Shown here one piece after another: positions 7,180 to 14,515 of a DNA stretch of 22,554 bases. The notes under the pieces are model-generated. The model was given only the letters and a program-made list of their open reading frames with translations. It was not told where the DNA came from and did not search any database. Each line of letters begins with the position of its first letter. Position 1 is the first letter of the stretch. The translations under genes were made by a program, and so were the position numbers. The stretch is from a virus, in the IMG/VR virus record IMGVR_UViG_3300032315_000520, positions 1 through 22,554 of that record. One strand, given 5' to 3'.

Positions 7180-7467
7180 ATGAGTGATAGATTTGATTTT
7201 GAACAACAGATTCAAAAGTGTTGGTTAGTTACGGACGATATCTATGATTTGTCTGAGGCCATTTTAGAAAGAGATTTAAGTCATGACCAGATTACCAGTA
7301 CATTATTAGGTTTGAGAGAAATTGGTGAGATTAGATTCAACAAACTGTGGGAATTATTTGAAGATGTGCATATGTCATTGGTTCGTGAGCATAAGATGCT
7401 CGAACAAGAATGTGCTGCGTTGCGTGAACAATTAGAGAAAGCAGAAAAGAAAAATGTCAAACGATAA
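7180..7467 (+). CDS. Small helical phage protein with C-terminal coiled coil
   Basis: This codes for 95 aa from ATG 7180, which follows GGAGATA; in-frame starts further left would overlap the previous gene by over 50 nt without a ribosome site. The N-terminal part (FDFEQQIQKCWLVTDDI) matches a small conserved phage protein type found next to other short early genes. Residues about 60-92 form a heptad-like, charged helix (LEQECAALREQLEKAEKK), probably a coiled coil for dimerisation. The function is unknown. The end overlaps the next gene by 14 nt. Confidence 0.85.
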   Translation: MSDRFDFEQQIQKCWLVTDDIYDLSEAILERDLSHDQITSTLLGLREIGEIRFNKLWELFEDVHMSLVREHKMLEQECAALREQLEKAEKKNVKR

Positions 7468-7699
7468 TCCAGAATACAGTAAGTATATTTCATCTGATGG
7501 AAAAATCAGATATGGCAAAGTGTATTCGATGACACAGAAACCTGTTCGTATCGAATTGGGTCGTGCTGACATTCCAAAATTTCTCTCAATGTTACATGAA
7601 ACGCAATTCAATTTAATTGAAGCGGCAGTTGAGAGTAGAGAGAAACAAGGATTTGTTGAAGCCAACATGGTGATTAAACATATTATGGAAAAGAAATAA
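7454..7699 (+). CDS. Small hypothetical protein
   Basis: This codes for 81 aa and begins inside the end of the previous gene (14-nt overlap); AGAAAAG a few bases before the ATG is a weak ribosome site. The N-terminal half is polar with a beta-rich look (KIRYGKVYSMTQKPVRIEL). The C-terminal half is a single amphipathic helix with an EKQGF turn. No cysteines, membrane segment or known motif were seen. It ends in a 1-nt overlap (TAATG) with the next gene, which implies shared translation. Confidence 0.75.
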   Translation: MSNDNPEYSKYISSDGKIRYGKVYSMTQKPVRIELGRADIPKFLSMLHETQFNLIEAAVESREKQGFVEANMVIKHIMEKK

Positions 7700-7935
7700 T
7701 GGCCTCAATTGAACCTGATACAATGTTGGTTGAGTTGGCTGAACAGATTGACCTTCAGTTAATGGAATGGATGGTTGAGAATAAACTACCACCATTAAAT
7801 ATAGTTGCCATTGTGTTAGCAAGACTATCACGGTTGGCCAAAGAAACCGATTGTATGGAAGATTTTATTGCATTACTAGATGCACCAAAACAAATCTTAA
7901 ACGAAGAAATGGATAAAGAGAGAGTAGTACATTAG
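7699..7935 (+). CDS. Small acidic helical protein
   Basis: This codes for 78 aa, predicted all-helical and acidic, with a central hydrophobic helix (NIVAIVLARLSRLAKE). Proteins of this size and pattern occur among the early genes of T4-like phages of aquatic bacteria, without known function. The ATG overlaps the previous stop by one base, and the stop (TAG 7933-7935) directly abuts the next ATG. Nothing in the sequence points to a reaction. Confidence 0.75.
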   Translation: MASIEPDTMLVELAEQIDLQLMEWMVENKLPPLNIVAIVLARLSRLAKETDCMEDFIALLDAPKQILNEEMDKERVVH

Positions 7936-8841
7936 ATGAAAATTGCTTTAGCTTCAGATATTCACCTTGAGTTTGGTGATTTACTTTTAAAGAACGAAGA
8001 AAATGCCGAAGTGTTAATACTGAGCGGCGATATCTGCACAGCTAAAGTTTTCAAACATAAACCAAAAGAACGAGCAATGGTTAAGGATTTCTTTAAGCGT
8101 TGTTCATTCCAATTTCCTCATGTTGTTTATGTTCTTGGAAATCACGAATCGTATGATTTTGATATCGCTAAAACATATGATACACTCAAAGCCAATCTGT
8201 CCGATTTACCAAATATTCATTTGCTTGAGAAAGAAACATGGGAACATAATGACATTACCTTTGTTGGTGGTACATTATGGACTGATATGAATAAGAATGA
8301 TTCATTAACACTTTGGCATTGTGGTCAACGTATGAATGACTTTAGGTTGATTAACAACAGTAATCGCAAAACACATCACAAGAATGTGGTGTATGCCAAG
8401 AATCCTGATGGTTCAGGTATGAATTTAAAAGATGCTGAAGGTAATTTGGTGATTGAAAGAGTTGACCACTATGAGAGGTCATCAAGATGGTCAGCGGAAG
8501 ATTCTGTGGAAGATCATAAGAAGATGTTAGATTACATTAAGATTGCTACAGCTGACTATGGTGGTGCACCTAGAAAGTTTGTGGTTGTAACTCACCATGC
8601 ACCAACATCGTTAAGTATTGCTGAATATTATAAACATGACACATTAATGAATGGTGCGTATCATTCTGATTTATCTGATTTCATTTTAGATAGACCACAG
8701 ATTAAATTGTGGACTCACGGTCATATGCATAATGTATCAGATTACATGGTTGGCGACACCAGAGTTGTTTGTAATCCCCGTGGTTACATTAATTATGAAC
8801 AACGAGCCAAAGAATTTGAATTGCAATATTTGGAGGTTTAA
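7936..8841 (+). CDS. Calcineurin-like metallophosphoesterase
   Basis: The five metal-site motifs of the family are present in order in this 301-aa protein: DIH (D8, H10), GD (31-32), GNHE (68-71), THHAP (about 219-222) and THGHMH (about 259-264). These would bind two metal ions and hydrolyse a phosphomono- or diester. The substrate cannot be read; phage members may act on nucleotides, RNA or ADP-ribose-type signals. A polar insertion of about 50 residues lies between the GNHE and HH motifs and may shape the substrate pocket. The gene abuts both neighbours without gaps, so it is part of the small-gene operon. Confidence 0.9.
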   Translation: MKIALASDIHLEFGDLLLKNEENAEVLILSGDICTAKVFKHKPKERAMVKDFFKRCSFQFPHVVYVLGNHESYDFDIAKTYDTLKANLSDLPNIHLLEKETWEHNDITFVGGTLWTDMNKNDSLTLWHCGQRMNDFRLINNSNRKTHHKNVVYAKNPDGSGMNLKDAEGNLVIERVDHYERSSRWSAEDSVEDHKKMLDYIKIATADYGGAPRKFVVVTHHAPTSLSIAEYYKHDTLMNGAYHSDLSDFILDRPQIKLWTHGHMHNVSDYMVGDTRVVCNPRGYINYEQRAKEFELQYLEV

Positions 8842-9165
8842 ATGGGAATGTTTGATTACCTTTATTATGAAGGCAACAAATACCAGACTAAAGATACACC
8901 TAGTCAATCGTTAGATGATTATAAAATTCAACATGACCAAGATTCAGGTCATATATATTTGTGGCATGAAGATTATGACGCTGAGTGGGTTGAAGATGAA
9001 GGCCTTTTTGGTGGGTCATTAAGGCAATTCAATCACCGATGGGTACATTGTTGGGATTTTGATGGTAAGATTCGATTCTATCGTACCGAAAATAAAGGTG
9101 AAACATGGATAGAGTTTTCGGCATTGTTCATGGATGGGCAATTATTAAAGATTGATAAGATATGA
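8842..9165 (+). CDS. Conserved small phage protein
   Basis: This codes for 107 aa starting MGMFDYLYYEGNKYQTKDTP, the characteristic opening of a small protein common in T4-like phages. It is rich in Trp, Tyr, Asp and His, with GLFGGSLRQFNHRW in the middle, suggesting a compact beta-rich fold. GGAGG stands just before the ATG. The last four bases overlap the epimerase gene. The role is unknown. Confidence 0.85.
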   Translation: MGMFDYLYYEGNKYQTKDTPSQSLDDYKIQHDQDSGHIYLWHEDYDAEWVEDEGLFGGSLRQFNHRWVHCWDFDGKIRFYRTENKGETWIEFSALFMDGQLLKIDKI

Positions 9166-10004
9166 AAAAAATATTGATTACTGGTTGTAACGGCTACATT
9201 GGTCTACATTTGGCCAAATTATTGAAGAATGATTATGAAGTGTATGGTATCGATAACACGATGCCATTCAACACAACCAATATGATTAATGTGGACATTC
9301 GAAGTGAATTAAAAGAGTATGAGTTCACGTTGAATGATTTGCCATGGGAATACGATACTGTAGTTCATTTGGCTGCATTAGTAAAGGTCAATGAGTCCGT
9401 TACAAAACCAATTCAATATTACAACACCAACCTATTTGGTACAATCAATGTACTAAAGAAATTGCAGTACAACAATTTTGTGTTTGCTTCAACAGGCACA
9501 GCCGCACATCCCATCAACCCATATGCTTTGAGTAAGAGAACTGCTGAAGATGTGGTCGAAAGATATTGCATTGAAAATACAAAGACTTTCACTACTTTCA
9601 GATTTTATAATGTGATTGGGTCTGATGGGATCCCTCCAACGAATGTAGATGGTTTGATGTTTAACCTTATGAAGGCTAAAGAAACTGGCACATTCAATCT
9701 ATATGGTAGTGATTACAATACACCAGATGGCACACCCGTTAGAGATTACGTTCATGTGAATGAAATATGCCACTCGATTAAAAAGGCAATCGAAACGCCT
9801 GCCAATTCGTTACAGAATCTAGGCCATGGTAAAGGTCACACAGTCAAAGAAATGGTAGAAGTATTTAAACAGGTAAACAATTGTGATTTTGAAATTAAGT
9901 ATTGCCAAAGGCGTGAAGGTGATTTAGAATGTAGTGTATTGGATGATGTATCGTCTTACATGGATTCCACTTATACACTACCACAATTATTGGAAATAAA
10001 ATGA
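9162..10004 (+). CDS. NAD-dependent sugar epimerase/dehydratase (GalE-like)
   Basis: The protein opens with the Rossmann nucleotide-binding motif GCNGYIG (residues 8-14) and has the catalytic Tyr-x3-Lys pair (Y121, K125) after a Ser/Thr-rich stretch. RDYVHVNEI, typical of UDP-sugar epimerases, follows. At 280 aa it is shorter than bacterial GalE (about 340), missing part of the substrate-binding C-terminus. Expected reaction: NAD-assisted epimerisation or dehydration of a nucleotide sugar. In a phage this could alter host surface polysaccharide or supply sugar for DNA or virion decoration; neither can be settled here. The gene overlaps both neighbours by 4 nt. Confidence 0.88.
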   Translation: MKKILITGCNGYIGLHLAKLLKNDYEVYGIDNTMPFNTTNMINVDIRSELKEYEFTLNDLPWEYDTVVHLAALVKVNESVTKPIQYYNTNLFGTINVLKKLQYNNFVFASTGTAAHPINPYALSKRTAEDVVERYCIENTKTFTTFRFYNVIGSDGIPPTNVDGLMFNLMKAKETGTFNLYGSDYNTPDGTPVRDYVHVNEICHSIKKAIETPANSLQNLGHGKGHTVKEMVEVFKQVNNCDFEIKYCQRREGDLECSVLDDVSSYMDSTYTLPQLLEIK

Positions 10005-10168
10005 ACGATGTAATGCAAAAGATAATGAATGAATCCTTTACTGATGAACAAGGTGAACGATTTGATCCTGAACGATTCGCCGAGTTGATTGTGCAAGAAT
10101 GTATCAATGTTTGTGGTTCTGATTTTGGTACTGAACTAATCAAGAAACATTTTGGAATTAAAGAATGA
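10001..10168 (+). CDS. 55-aa conserved phage protein
   Basis: This short gene fits exactly between two 4-nt ATGA overlaps, with the epimerase before and the next gene after, which strongly supports it. The product contains GERFDPERFAELIVQECINV, a helix pattern found in many tiny T4-like phage proteins, and ends KKHFGIKE. It is acidic and helical, without membrane segment. The function is unknown. Confidence 0.85.
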   Translation: MNDVMQKIMNESFTDEQGERFDPERFAELIVQECINVCGSDFGTELIKKHFGIKE

Positions 10169-10830
10169 AAGTTTATCTAAGTAATTATAGAAACCATTGG
10201 ATTTCTCCATATACAATCATAGAATATATTTTCTTCTGGACTGATTGGAGTAAATGTGGTCGCAATAAAGGTGTAATCGCAGATGAAGATTATGTGGATC
10301 ATCCTGCATGGGTTAACAAGTGGGCTGTTCGAATTGAACCTATTAGTACCGCCATTCGTGTAGTTTTAGATTTTATTCACCCATCAATCAAGTATGTGAA
10401 AGTTGATAGATATGATACATGGTCAATGGACCACACACTATCACAAATTATTTTGCCAATGCTTAAACAGTTGAATAAAGAAAAGCACGGAGCACCATAT
10501 GTTGATGATGAAGATGTGCCTGATGAATTGAAATCTATCAATGCTGAACCGAAAGAGAATGAATGGGACACCGATTCAAACCATTTCAAGCGTTGGGATT
10601 ATGTAATGAATGAAATGATTTGGGCATTTGAACATCTCGTTGATGATACATGGGAAGAAGAATTCTGGTCTGGTGACAAAAATGATCCAAACGAAGATAT
10701 TGCCAATATGTTTAAATCAGGTTGGAAATCAAAGAGAGTATGGGACCGTGAAGGCCACGAAAAAGTGGATAATAGAATTAAAAATGGTTTAATACTATTT
10801 GGTAAATACTATCGCAATTTGTGGGACTAA
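10165..10830 (+). CDS. Conserved phage protein rich in Trp and acidic residues
   Basis: The 221-aa product has a recognisable central pattern, DTWSMDHTLSQIILPMLKQL followed by HGAPYVDDEDVP, then a RWDYVMNEMIWAFEHL helix and a closing LFGKYYRNLWD. This order is conserved in proteins of unknown function in T4-like phages. A hydrophobic N-terminal stretch (about residues 13-28) is short and aromatic rather than a clear membrane helix. No catalytic motif of a known enzyme was found. It overlaps the preceding 55-aa gene by 4 nt and lies 3 nt before the next. Confidence 0.85.
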   Translation: MKVYLSNYRNHWISPYTIIEYIFFWTDWSKCGRNKGVIADEDYVDHPAWVNKWAVRIEPISTAIRVVLDFIHPSIKYVKVDRYDTWSMDHTLSQIILPMLKQLNKEKHGAPYVDDEDVPDELKSINAEPKENEWDTDSNHFKRWDYVMNEMIWAFEHLVDDTWEEEFWSGDKNDPNEDIANMFKSGWKSKRVWDREGHEKVDNRIKNGLILFGKYYRNLWD

Positions 10831-10833
10831 TTT

Positions 10834-11070
10834 ATGATACCATATTATTATTTGTGGCAAGCCAAGAAATTATTGGAATTGGACAAAGAAACCATCCGAA
10901 TGATGGGTGATTCTACCAATGATCGGTTAGAGCAACAAAAAGAAATGCGTGAGTTGGAAGTGGAACATTTCCGTGAAACCTCGAAAAAGTTTACCATCTT
11001 TCTATTGACCTTGGTTTTCTTTTGTGTTACACTATATTATCTGTATATTAATGGAGTAATAAATGTTTGA
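10834..11070 (+). CDS. Single-span membrane protein with coiled-coil stalk
   Basis: This codes for 78 aa: a polar helical region (about residues 10-50, charged and heptad-like) followed by one strong membrane helix (about 53-72, rich in Phe, Leu, Tyr). The start 3 nt after the upstream stop lacks a good ribosome site, so coupling is likely. Topology suggests a cytoplasmic coiled coil anchored in the inner membrane. It overlaps the next gene, also a membrane protein, by 8 nt; the two may form a pair. The function is unknown. Confidence 0.75.
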   Translation: MIPYYYLWQAKKLLELDKETIRMMGDSTNDRLEQQKEMRELEVEHFRETSKKFTIFLLTLVFFCVTLYYLYINGVINV

Positions 11071-11314
11071 TAAATTTCACACATGGGTAGGTAAAAATAC
11101 AATCTATCTTATCTTAGTGCTGGCACTTGTTTCATCAATCATTGCGATCTATAATTTGGTTGATGTGATTCGTAAACCCCCTGTAATTAATGTGGTTGAA
11201 GGTAGTATTCAACACCATCTAGTGTGGTCTACAAAAGGAGAATGTTTCTTTGTTCGTCCATTCTCCTCTGAAGCTGTATATTTAATCCGTGTTAATGATT
11301 GTGATAAGAAATGA
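11063..11314 (+). CDS. Single-span membrane protein
   Basis: This codes for 83 aa with one N-terminal membrane helix (about residues 13-33) and a soluble tail of about 50 residues containing two Cys (GECFF and NDCDKK). If the N-terminus stays inside, the tail would be periplasmic and could carry a disulfide. It overlaps the preceding membrane-protein gene by 8 nt and the next gene by 4 nt. No family was recognised. Confidence 0.75.
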   Translation: MFDKFHTWVGKNTIYLILVLALVSSIIAIYNLVDVIRKPPVINVVEGSIQHHLVWSTKGECFFVRPFSSEAVYLIRVNDCDKK

Positions 11315-11472
11315 AACCAAATAAAGATTTTAAATTGAGTAAGAGTGCTAAGAGATTATTGGCCACCAAAACAGGCGAATCAAAAAGTCTGTGGAAGAAA
11401 CTATATATTGAAGCAGAGTTGTCCGAGAAAATGGCCAAGCTTGCAAAAGTTCGTGAACCTAAAGGAGAGTAA
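11311..11472 (+). CDS. 53-aa basic helical protein
   Basis: This small gene starts in a 4-nt ATGA overlap with the membrane-protein gene and ends 1 nt before the next ATG, filling the gap exactly. The product is very Lys-rich (LSKSAKRLLATKTGESKSLW and further Lys/Glu helix) and predicted helical. It could bind nucleic acid by charge, but no motif proves this. Confidence 0.7.
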   Translation: MKPNKDFKLSKSAKRLLATKTGESKSLWKKLYIEAELSEKMAKLAKVREPKGE

Positions 11473-11473
11473 A

Positions 11474-11752
11474 ATGTCGTTATTTATCGAAGTAGAGTCA
11501 GTAGAAAAAGGTTGTAAAGTGATTTTGAATTTAGATACCGTGAGTGAAATTGCTCCGTTCTCAACAGGTGGTTGCCATTTGTTTTTGAGTGATGGTCGAA
11601 TCTATAAAGTAAAAGATTCATACGAACTGTTCAAACAATTTGCTATGCAACAAGTATCGGCTGAAGATATTGCTCATCGTATTGAAGCAATCAAAGGCCG
11701 TGGTCGTCCACCAAAATCAGCAATTACAGCAGAAGATGTTCCTAAACTATGA
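11474..11752 (+). CDS. Small protein with AT-hook-like tail
   Basis: This codes for 92 aa from ATG 11474, preceded by AAAGGAGAG, a strong ribosome site which decides the start. Residues 1-60 are beta-rich (FIEVESVEKGCKVILNLD, then GCHLFLSDGRIYKVKDSYE). Near the end stands KGRGRPPKS, an AT-hook-like GRP core flanked by basic residues, which binds the minor groove of AT-rich DNA in known proteins. Together this suggests a small DNA-associated protein. Whether the single hook is functional is inference. Confidence 0.8.
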   Translation: MSLFIEVESVEKGCKVILNLDTVSEIAPFSTGGCHLFLSDGRIYKVKDSYELFKQFAMQQVSAEDIAHRIEAIKGRGRPPKSAITAEDVPKL

Positions 11753-11771
11753 GTAAGAACAACCTTTTATA

Positions 11772-12056
11772 ATGAATGATTTAATACTTAGAGGTTTTAA
11801 TTGGATTCATGATGATTGGAAATCTGGCCGTGTTCGATTTATTGTAGAATGTGTGGCGTGGGCAATCTCTATTGGTTGTGCCATCGCCATGGCCGCTACT
11901 GTTCCTAATCCTCCTCTTTTGATTTTATATCCTATTTGGATTCTTGGTTGTGCCATGTATGCTTGGGCTGCGGTCACTCGTAAGTCATTTGGTATGCTGG
12001 CCAACTATTTGTTACTTACTACGATTGATATTATTGGTTTAATAAGAATGCTATGA
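11772..12056 (+). CDS. Three-span membrane protein
   Basis: This codes for 94 aa with three hydrophobic segments (about residues 24-43, 48-68 and 75-92) and a polar, charged N-terminus. Small proteins with this kind of 'NYLLLTTIDIIGLIR' ending occur in many T4-like phages, without known function. The ribosome site is weak (TAAGAA 15 nt upstream). It overlaps the next gene by 4 nt. A holin role is possible from topology, but its position among early-type genes argues against it. Confidence 0.75.
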   Translation: MNDLILRGFNWIHDDWKSGRVRFIVECVAWAISIGCAIAMAATVPNPPLLILYPIWILGCAMYAWAAVTRKSFGMLANYLLLTTIDIIGLIRML

Positions 12057-12616
12057 ATATATTTGCGTTAGATTTGGATGTAAAAAAATGTGCTGAGATG
12101 CATAACGATAAACATTGTATCAAAATGATTTTAGAACATTGCCAATTGTTGTCAACGGCTCATAGAGTTCTTGATGGTAATGAAGTTGTTGTAAAATCAA
12201 AAACTGGTCGTAACACCAAACGATGGTTACTCTCAGATGAACGAGAGAACCTTCTCTATTCCGCTACACACATGAACCATCCTAGTGCGATCTGGTGTCG
12301 CCAATCACCATCAAACTATCTTTGGCTGGTTGATCTGACTGAAGCCTTATGTAAAGAATATACTTATCGTTATGGTAAAGTTCATAAGTGTGAACAGATT
12401 GGACTAATTAAAATGTTGAAGTCTGTACCAAAAAATATTCCTGTAGGATTATTCACACAACCAACACCAGCAATGCCAGATAACTGTAAAGTACCAGGAG
12501 ATTCAATTCAGTCCTACCGTAATTACTATATAAATAATAAGACACACCTTGCTAGTTGGAAAGGTAAGGTAAACTCCCGTAATGTACCTGAATGGTTTAA
12601 CTATGCCCTCGTATGA
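12053..12616 (+). CDS. Conserved phage protein of unknown function
   Basis: The 187-aa product shows a pattern I know from many T4-like phages: an opening MNIFALDLD, then DKHCIKMILEHCQLLSTAHR, THMNHPSAIWCRQSPSNYLW, a CKEYTYRYGKVHK helix, and a late SYRNYYINNK segment. Conserved His, Cys and Arg residues in these blocks hint at an enzyme or a metal site, but the reaction is not known to me. It starts in a 4-nt overlap with the membrane protein. A late promoter box (12529-12536) lies within its 3' end. Confidence 0.85.
   Translation: MNIFALDLDVKKCAEMHNDKHCIKMILEHCQLLSTAHRVLDGNEVVVKSKTGRNTKRWLLSDERENLLYSATHMNHPSAIWCRQSPSNYLWLVDLTEALCKEYTYRYGKVHKCEQIGLIKMLKSVPKNIPVGLFTQPTPAMPDNCKVPGDSIQSYRNYYINNKTHLASWKGKVNSRNVPEWFNYALV
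12529..12536 (+). promoter_or_regulatory. T4-type late promoter box
   Basis: Exact TATAAATA, inside the 3' end of the preceding gene. Transcription would begin about 6 nt after it and serve the gene at 12603. The T4 late box is recognised by gp55-type sigma together with gp33 and the sliding clamp. Confidence 0.75.
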
Positions 12617-12881
12617 TTTTAAAAATTTGAATACTGGTAAAATAGAAGAGCACCGTATGTCTTACACGGTGTTGGATCAATTTCTGCAAGACAATCCACA
12701 CCTCACACGATATCATTCGGCTGATAATCTCCCTATCTTTGGTGATGGCACTCGTATGTCGGTACCGGGTATTGGTCAACCCCATGCAGCATTTGAAACG
12801 GGGGTTATTCAGAGGATGCAAGAAACTATTCCAGGAAATACTATGAGTGGCCACAAAACAAAAAAAATCCGAGAGTGGTGA
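12603..12881 (+). CDS. FmdB-like small phage protein lacking the zinc cysteines
   Basis: This codes for 92 aa starting MPSYDFKNLNTGKIEEHRMS, which follows the layout of FmdB-type zinc-ribbon proteins (MPxYxFxC...) but has no Cys pairs. Similar Cys-less versions are common in T4-like phages. The next part has a DNPHLTRYHSADNLPIFGDG stretch and a helical ending that stops in REW. ATG 12603 matches this conserved opening; ATG 12582 would add seven unrelated residues. The gene end is duplicated beyond the neighbouring homing endonuclease (13667-13687). The function is unknown. Confidence 0.85.
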   Translation: MPSYDFKNLNTGKIEEHRMSYTVLDQFLQDNPHLTRYHSADNLPIFGDGTRMSVPGIGQPHAAFETGVIQRMQETIPGNTMSGHKTKKIREW

Positions 12882-12883
12882 GG

Positions 12884-13627
12884 TTATATTAAAGAATATC
12901 CTTTAAGCGTTTTTAAATTTCTCAAAGACCTATGATTTAATCCAATAGAATTGCAAAATTTACTTAAATTGAAAACTTCAACTATCTTATCATCAGGGCA
13001 TTTTATTTTCCAAGACTTGGCGTGTTTTTCTCCCATAATATCCATGGACTTTTTCTTTTTGTCTAGGTAAATATTTAAACATTCTTCAAAAGTTTTTCCT
13101 TCATAATATTTTATGTAACCTTTATATGACAGTTTCTTTTCTAAATTGACGGCACCTAACGAATCCCTACATAATCCATATTGTTCACTATATTTTTTTA
13201 GATTCTTGAATTGAAGTAATGTGCCATCCAAGTTCCAAAATTTATATTGTTTGGCACAACTTTCGGAATTTTTGATTTTAGATTCTTCTCGGTGTTTGAA
13301 TCCTAACATACCATCACCACCAAGTGTCATATTGTAACCATTAGAATTAATAAAGTTGATAAAAGAATGATTTTCAATTATGAAATAATTTTCCATAAAA
13401 TCCTTAGTATGGTTTCCGTCTTTTGACCGGTAAATTACTTCCCATTCAAAATTTTCTTTACCATATTTTCTTATGGCTTTGTGGAACGCATCATTATATG
13501 CTTTAGATTTTAGATTTTTACTATCTTTAATGTGCCTTTTTTGTCTTTGAGGCCAATTGGAATCAAATCCAATGTAAACTTTACCATTTGTCCTATTGAC
13601 ACATCGGTAGATTGAATATATAATCAT
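12884..13627 (-). CDS. Free-standing GIY-YIG homing endonuclease
   Basis: This is the only gene on the minus strand. The 247-aa protein has the GIY-YIG core at its N-terminus (SIY at residues 5-7 and YIG at 18-20), with an Arg-rich helix and a Glu in FMENYF for metal binding. From about residue 95 come GYNMTLGGDGMLG and a repeated NLKKYSEQYGL / NLSKFCNSIGL pattern. These are the modular DNA-binding segments (NUMOD type) found in Seg and I-Tev-like homing enzymes. Such enzymes cut DNA of related phages and spread by repair. The ATG at 13627 has AAGAGAG 7 nt upstream, and a late box lies 28 nt upstream. Its stop faces the stop of the previous gene at 2-nt distance. Confidence 0.9.
   Translation of the reverse strand: MIIYSIYRCVNRTNGKVYIGFDSNWPQRQKRHIKDSKNLKSKAYNDAFHKAIRKYGKENFEWEVIYRSKDGNHTKDFMENYFIIENHSFINFINSNGYNMTLGGDGMLGFKHREESKIKNSESCAKQYKFWNLDGTLLQFKNLKKYSEQYGLCRDSLGAVNLEKKLSYKGYIKYYEGKTFEECLNIYLDKKKKSMDIMGEKHAKSWKIKCPDDKIVEVFNLSKFCNSIGLNHRSLRNLKTLKGYSLI
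13596..13624 (+). promoter_or_regulatory. Perfect sigma70 promoter inside the 5' end of the endonuclease gene
   Basis: TTGACA (13596-13601), 17-nt spacer, TATAAT (13619-13624), all consensus, on the + strand opposite the first codons of the GIY-YIG gene. It points at phoH, whose ATG is about 90 nt downstream. Confidence 0.75.
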
Positions 13628-13654
13628 ATGAATACTCTCTTAACTGTATATGTT

Positions 13655-13662
13655 TATTTATA
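13655..13662 (-). promoter_or_regulatory. T4-type late promoter box for the homing endonuclease
   Basis: TATTTATA on the + strand is TATAAATA on the minus strand, 28 nt upstream of the endonuclease ATG. It is an exact late box with suitable spacing for a short leader. Confidence 0.7.
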
Positions 13663-13714
13663 CAAAAAGAGACCTAGGGAGTGGTAAACGATTTCTAACA
13701 ACAAAGGAAGTTTG

Positions 13715-14470
13715 ATGGTAACCAAAAAAAGAGTTCTACCTGATGTGTCAACACCACACGAAAAAGAACCACACAATAGACAGACAAATGCTTTAAAGGT
13801 TCGTATTGATGATTTGAAAACATTTCAACCATTAACAGAGAATCAAAAGATTTTCTTTGATGCCTACAAACAAGGTGATTACTTTGTTGCACTACATGGT
13901 GTTGCAGGTACAGGTAAAACATTCTGTGCCTTATACAAAGCACTAGAAGAAGTATTGGATAAATCCAATCCATTCAATAAGATTATTATTGTTCGGTCAG
14001 CCGTACAATCAAGAGAGATTGGCCATCTGCCAGGTGATGTATCTGAAAAAATGGAAATCTTTCAACAGCCTTACCAACAGATTTGTGAAACACTCTTTGG
14101 TCGTAAAGATGCGTATCAACGATTAACTGAGCAAGGTCACATTGAGTTTATCTCCACATCATTCATTCGTGGTATGTCATTCGATGATGCCATCATTATT
14201 GTGGATGAGATGCAGAACTTAACCTTTGAAGAAATTGATACTGTGATGACACGGGTAGGTTACAGATCGAAGATATTGTGGTGTGGTGATTATCGCCAGA
14301 CCGATTTAAATAAACGCAAGAATGATATGTCAGGCATATTAAGGTTCTTTGATATTGCCATGCACATGAATGCCTTTACCAAAATTGAATTTACTGCTGA
14401 TGATATTGTTCGTAGTAGTTTGGTAAAAGAGTATATCTTGGCCAAATTGAAGATCGAAGATTCTGAATAA
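13715..14470 (+). CDS. phoH: PhoH-like ATPase
   Basis: The 251-aa product has a Walker A GVAGTGKT (about residues 62-69) and Walker B IIIVDEMQN (about 154-162), with the typical GHLPGDVSEKME and GDYRQTDL segments of the PhoH family. These are P-loop ATPases linked to RNA handling; in phages they are common but of unsettled role. AAGGAAG lies 4 nt before ATG 13715, which I prefer to TTG 13712. Expression is likely from the promoter at 13596. The gene ends just before a late promoter, so it closes the non-late segment here. Confidence 0.93.
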   Translation: MVTKKRVLPDVSTPHEKEPHNRQTNALKVRIDDLKTFQPLTENQKIFFDAYKQGDYFVALHGVAGTGKTFCALYKALEEVLDKSNPFNKIIIVRSAVQSREIGHLPGDVSEKMEIFQQPYQQICETLFGRKDAYQRLTEQGHIEFISTSFIRGMSFDDAIIIVDEMQNLTFEEIDTVMTRVGYRSKILWCGDYRQTDLNKRKNDMSGILRFFDIAMHMNAFTKIEFTADDIVRSSLVKEYILAKLKIEDSE

Positions 14471-14475
14471 CTCTA

Positions 14476-14483
14476 TATAAATA
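14476..14483 (+). promoter_or_regulatory. T4-type late promoter box for the virion-gene operon
   Basis: Exact TATAAATA, 32 nt before the ATG of the repeat-built virion gene. It is the likely source of late transcripts for 14516-17581. Confidence 0.85.
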
Positions 14484-14515
14484 GTATCAAATAAAATAAT
14501 AAAGAGAATACTAAT

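Larger units (their letters stand above)
12873..13687. repeat. Duplicated gene end flanking the homing endonuclease
   Basis: GAGTGGT occurs at 12873-12879 and 13679-13685, at both borders of the inverted GIY-YIG gene. Both copies read as the end of a reading frame: K-K-I-R-E-W-stop (codons ending 12881) and K-K-R-P-R-E-W-stop (codons ending 13687). The second copy follows no reading frame of its own. It therefore looks like the original or a partly duplicated 3' end of the 12603 gene, separated by the insertion. Confidence 0.6.
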
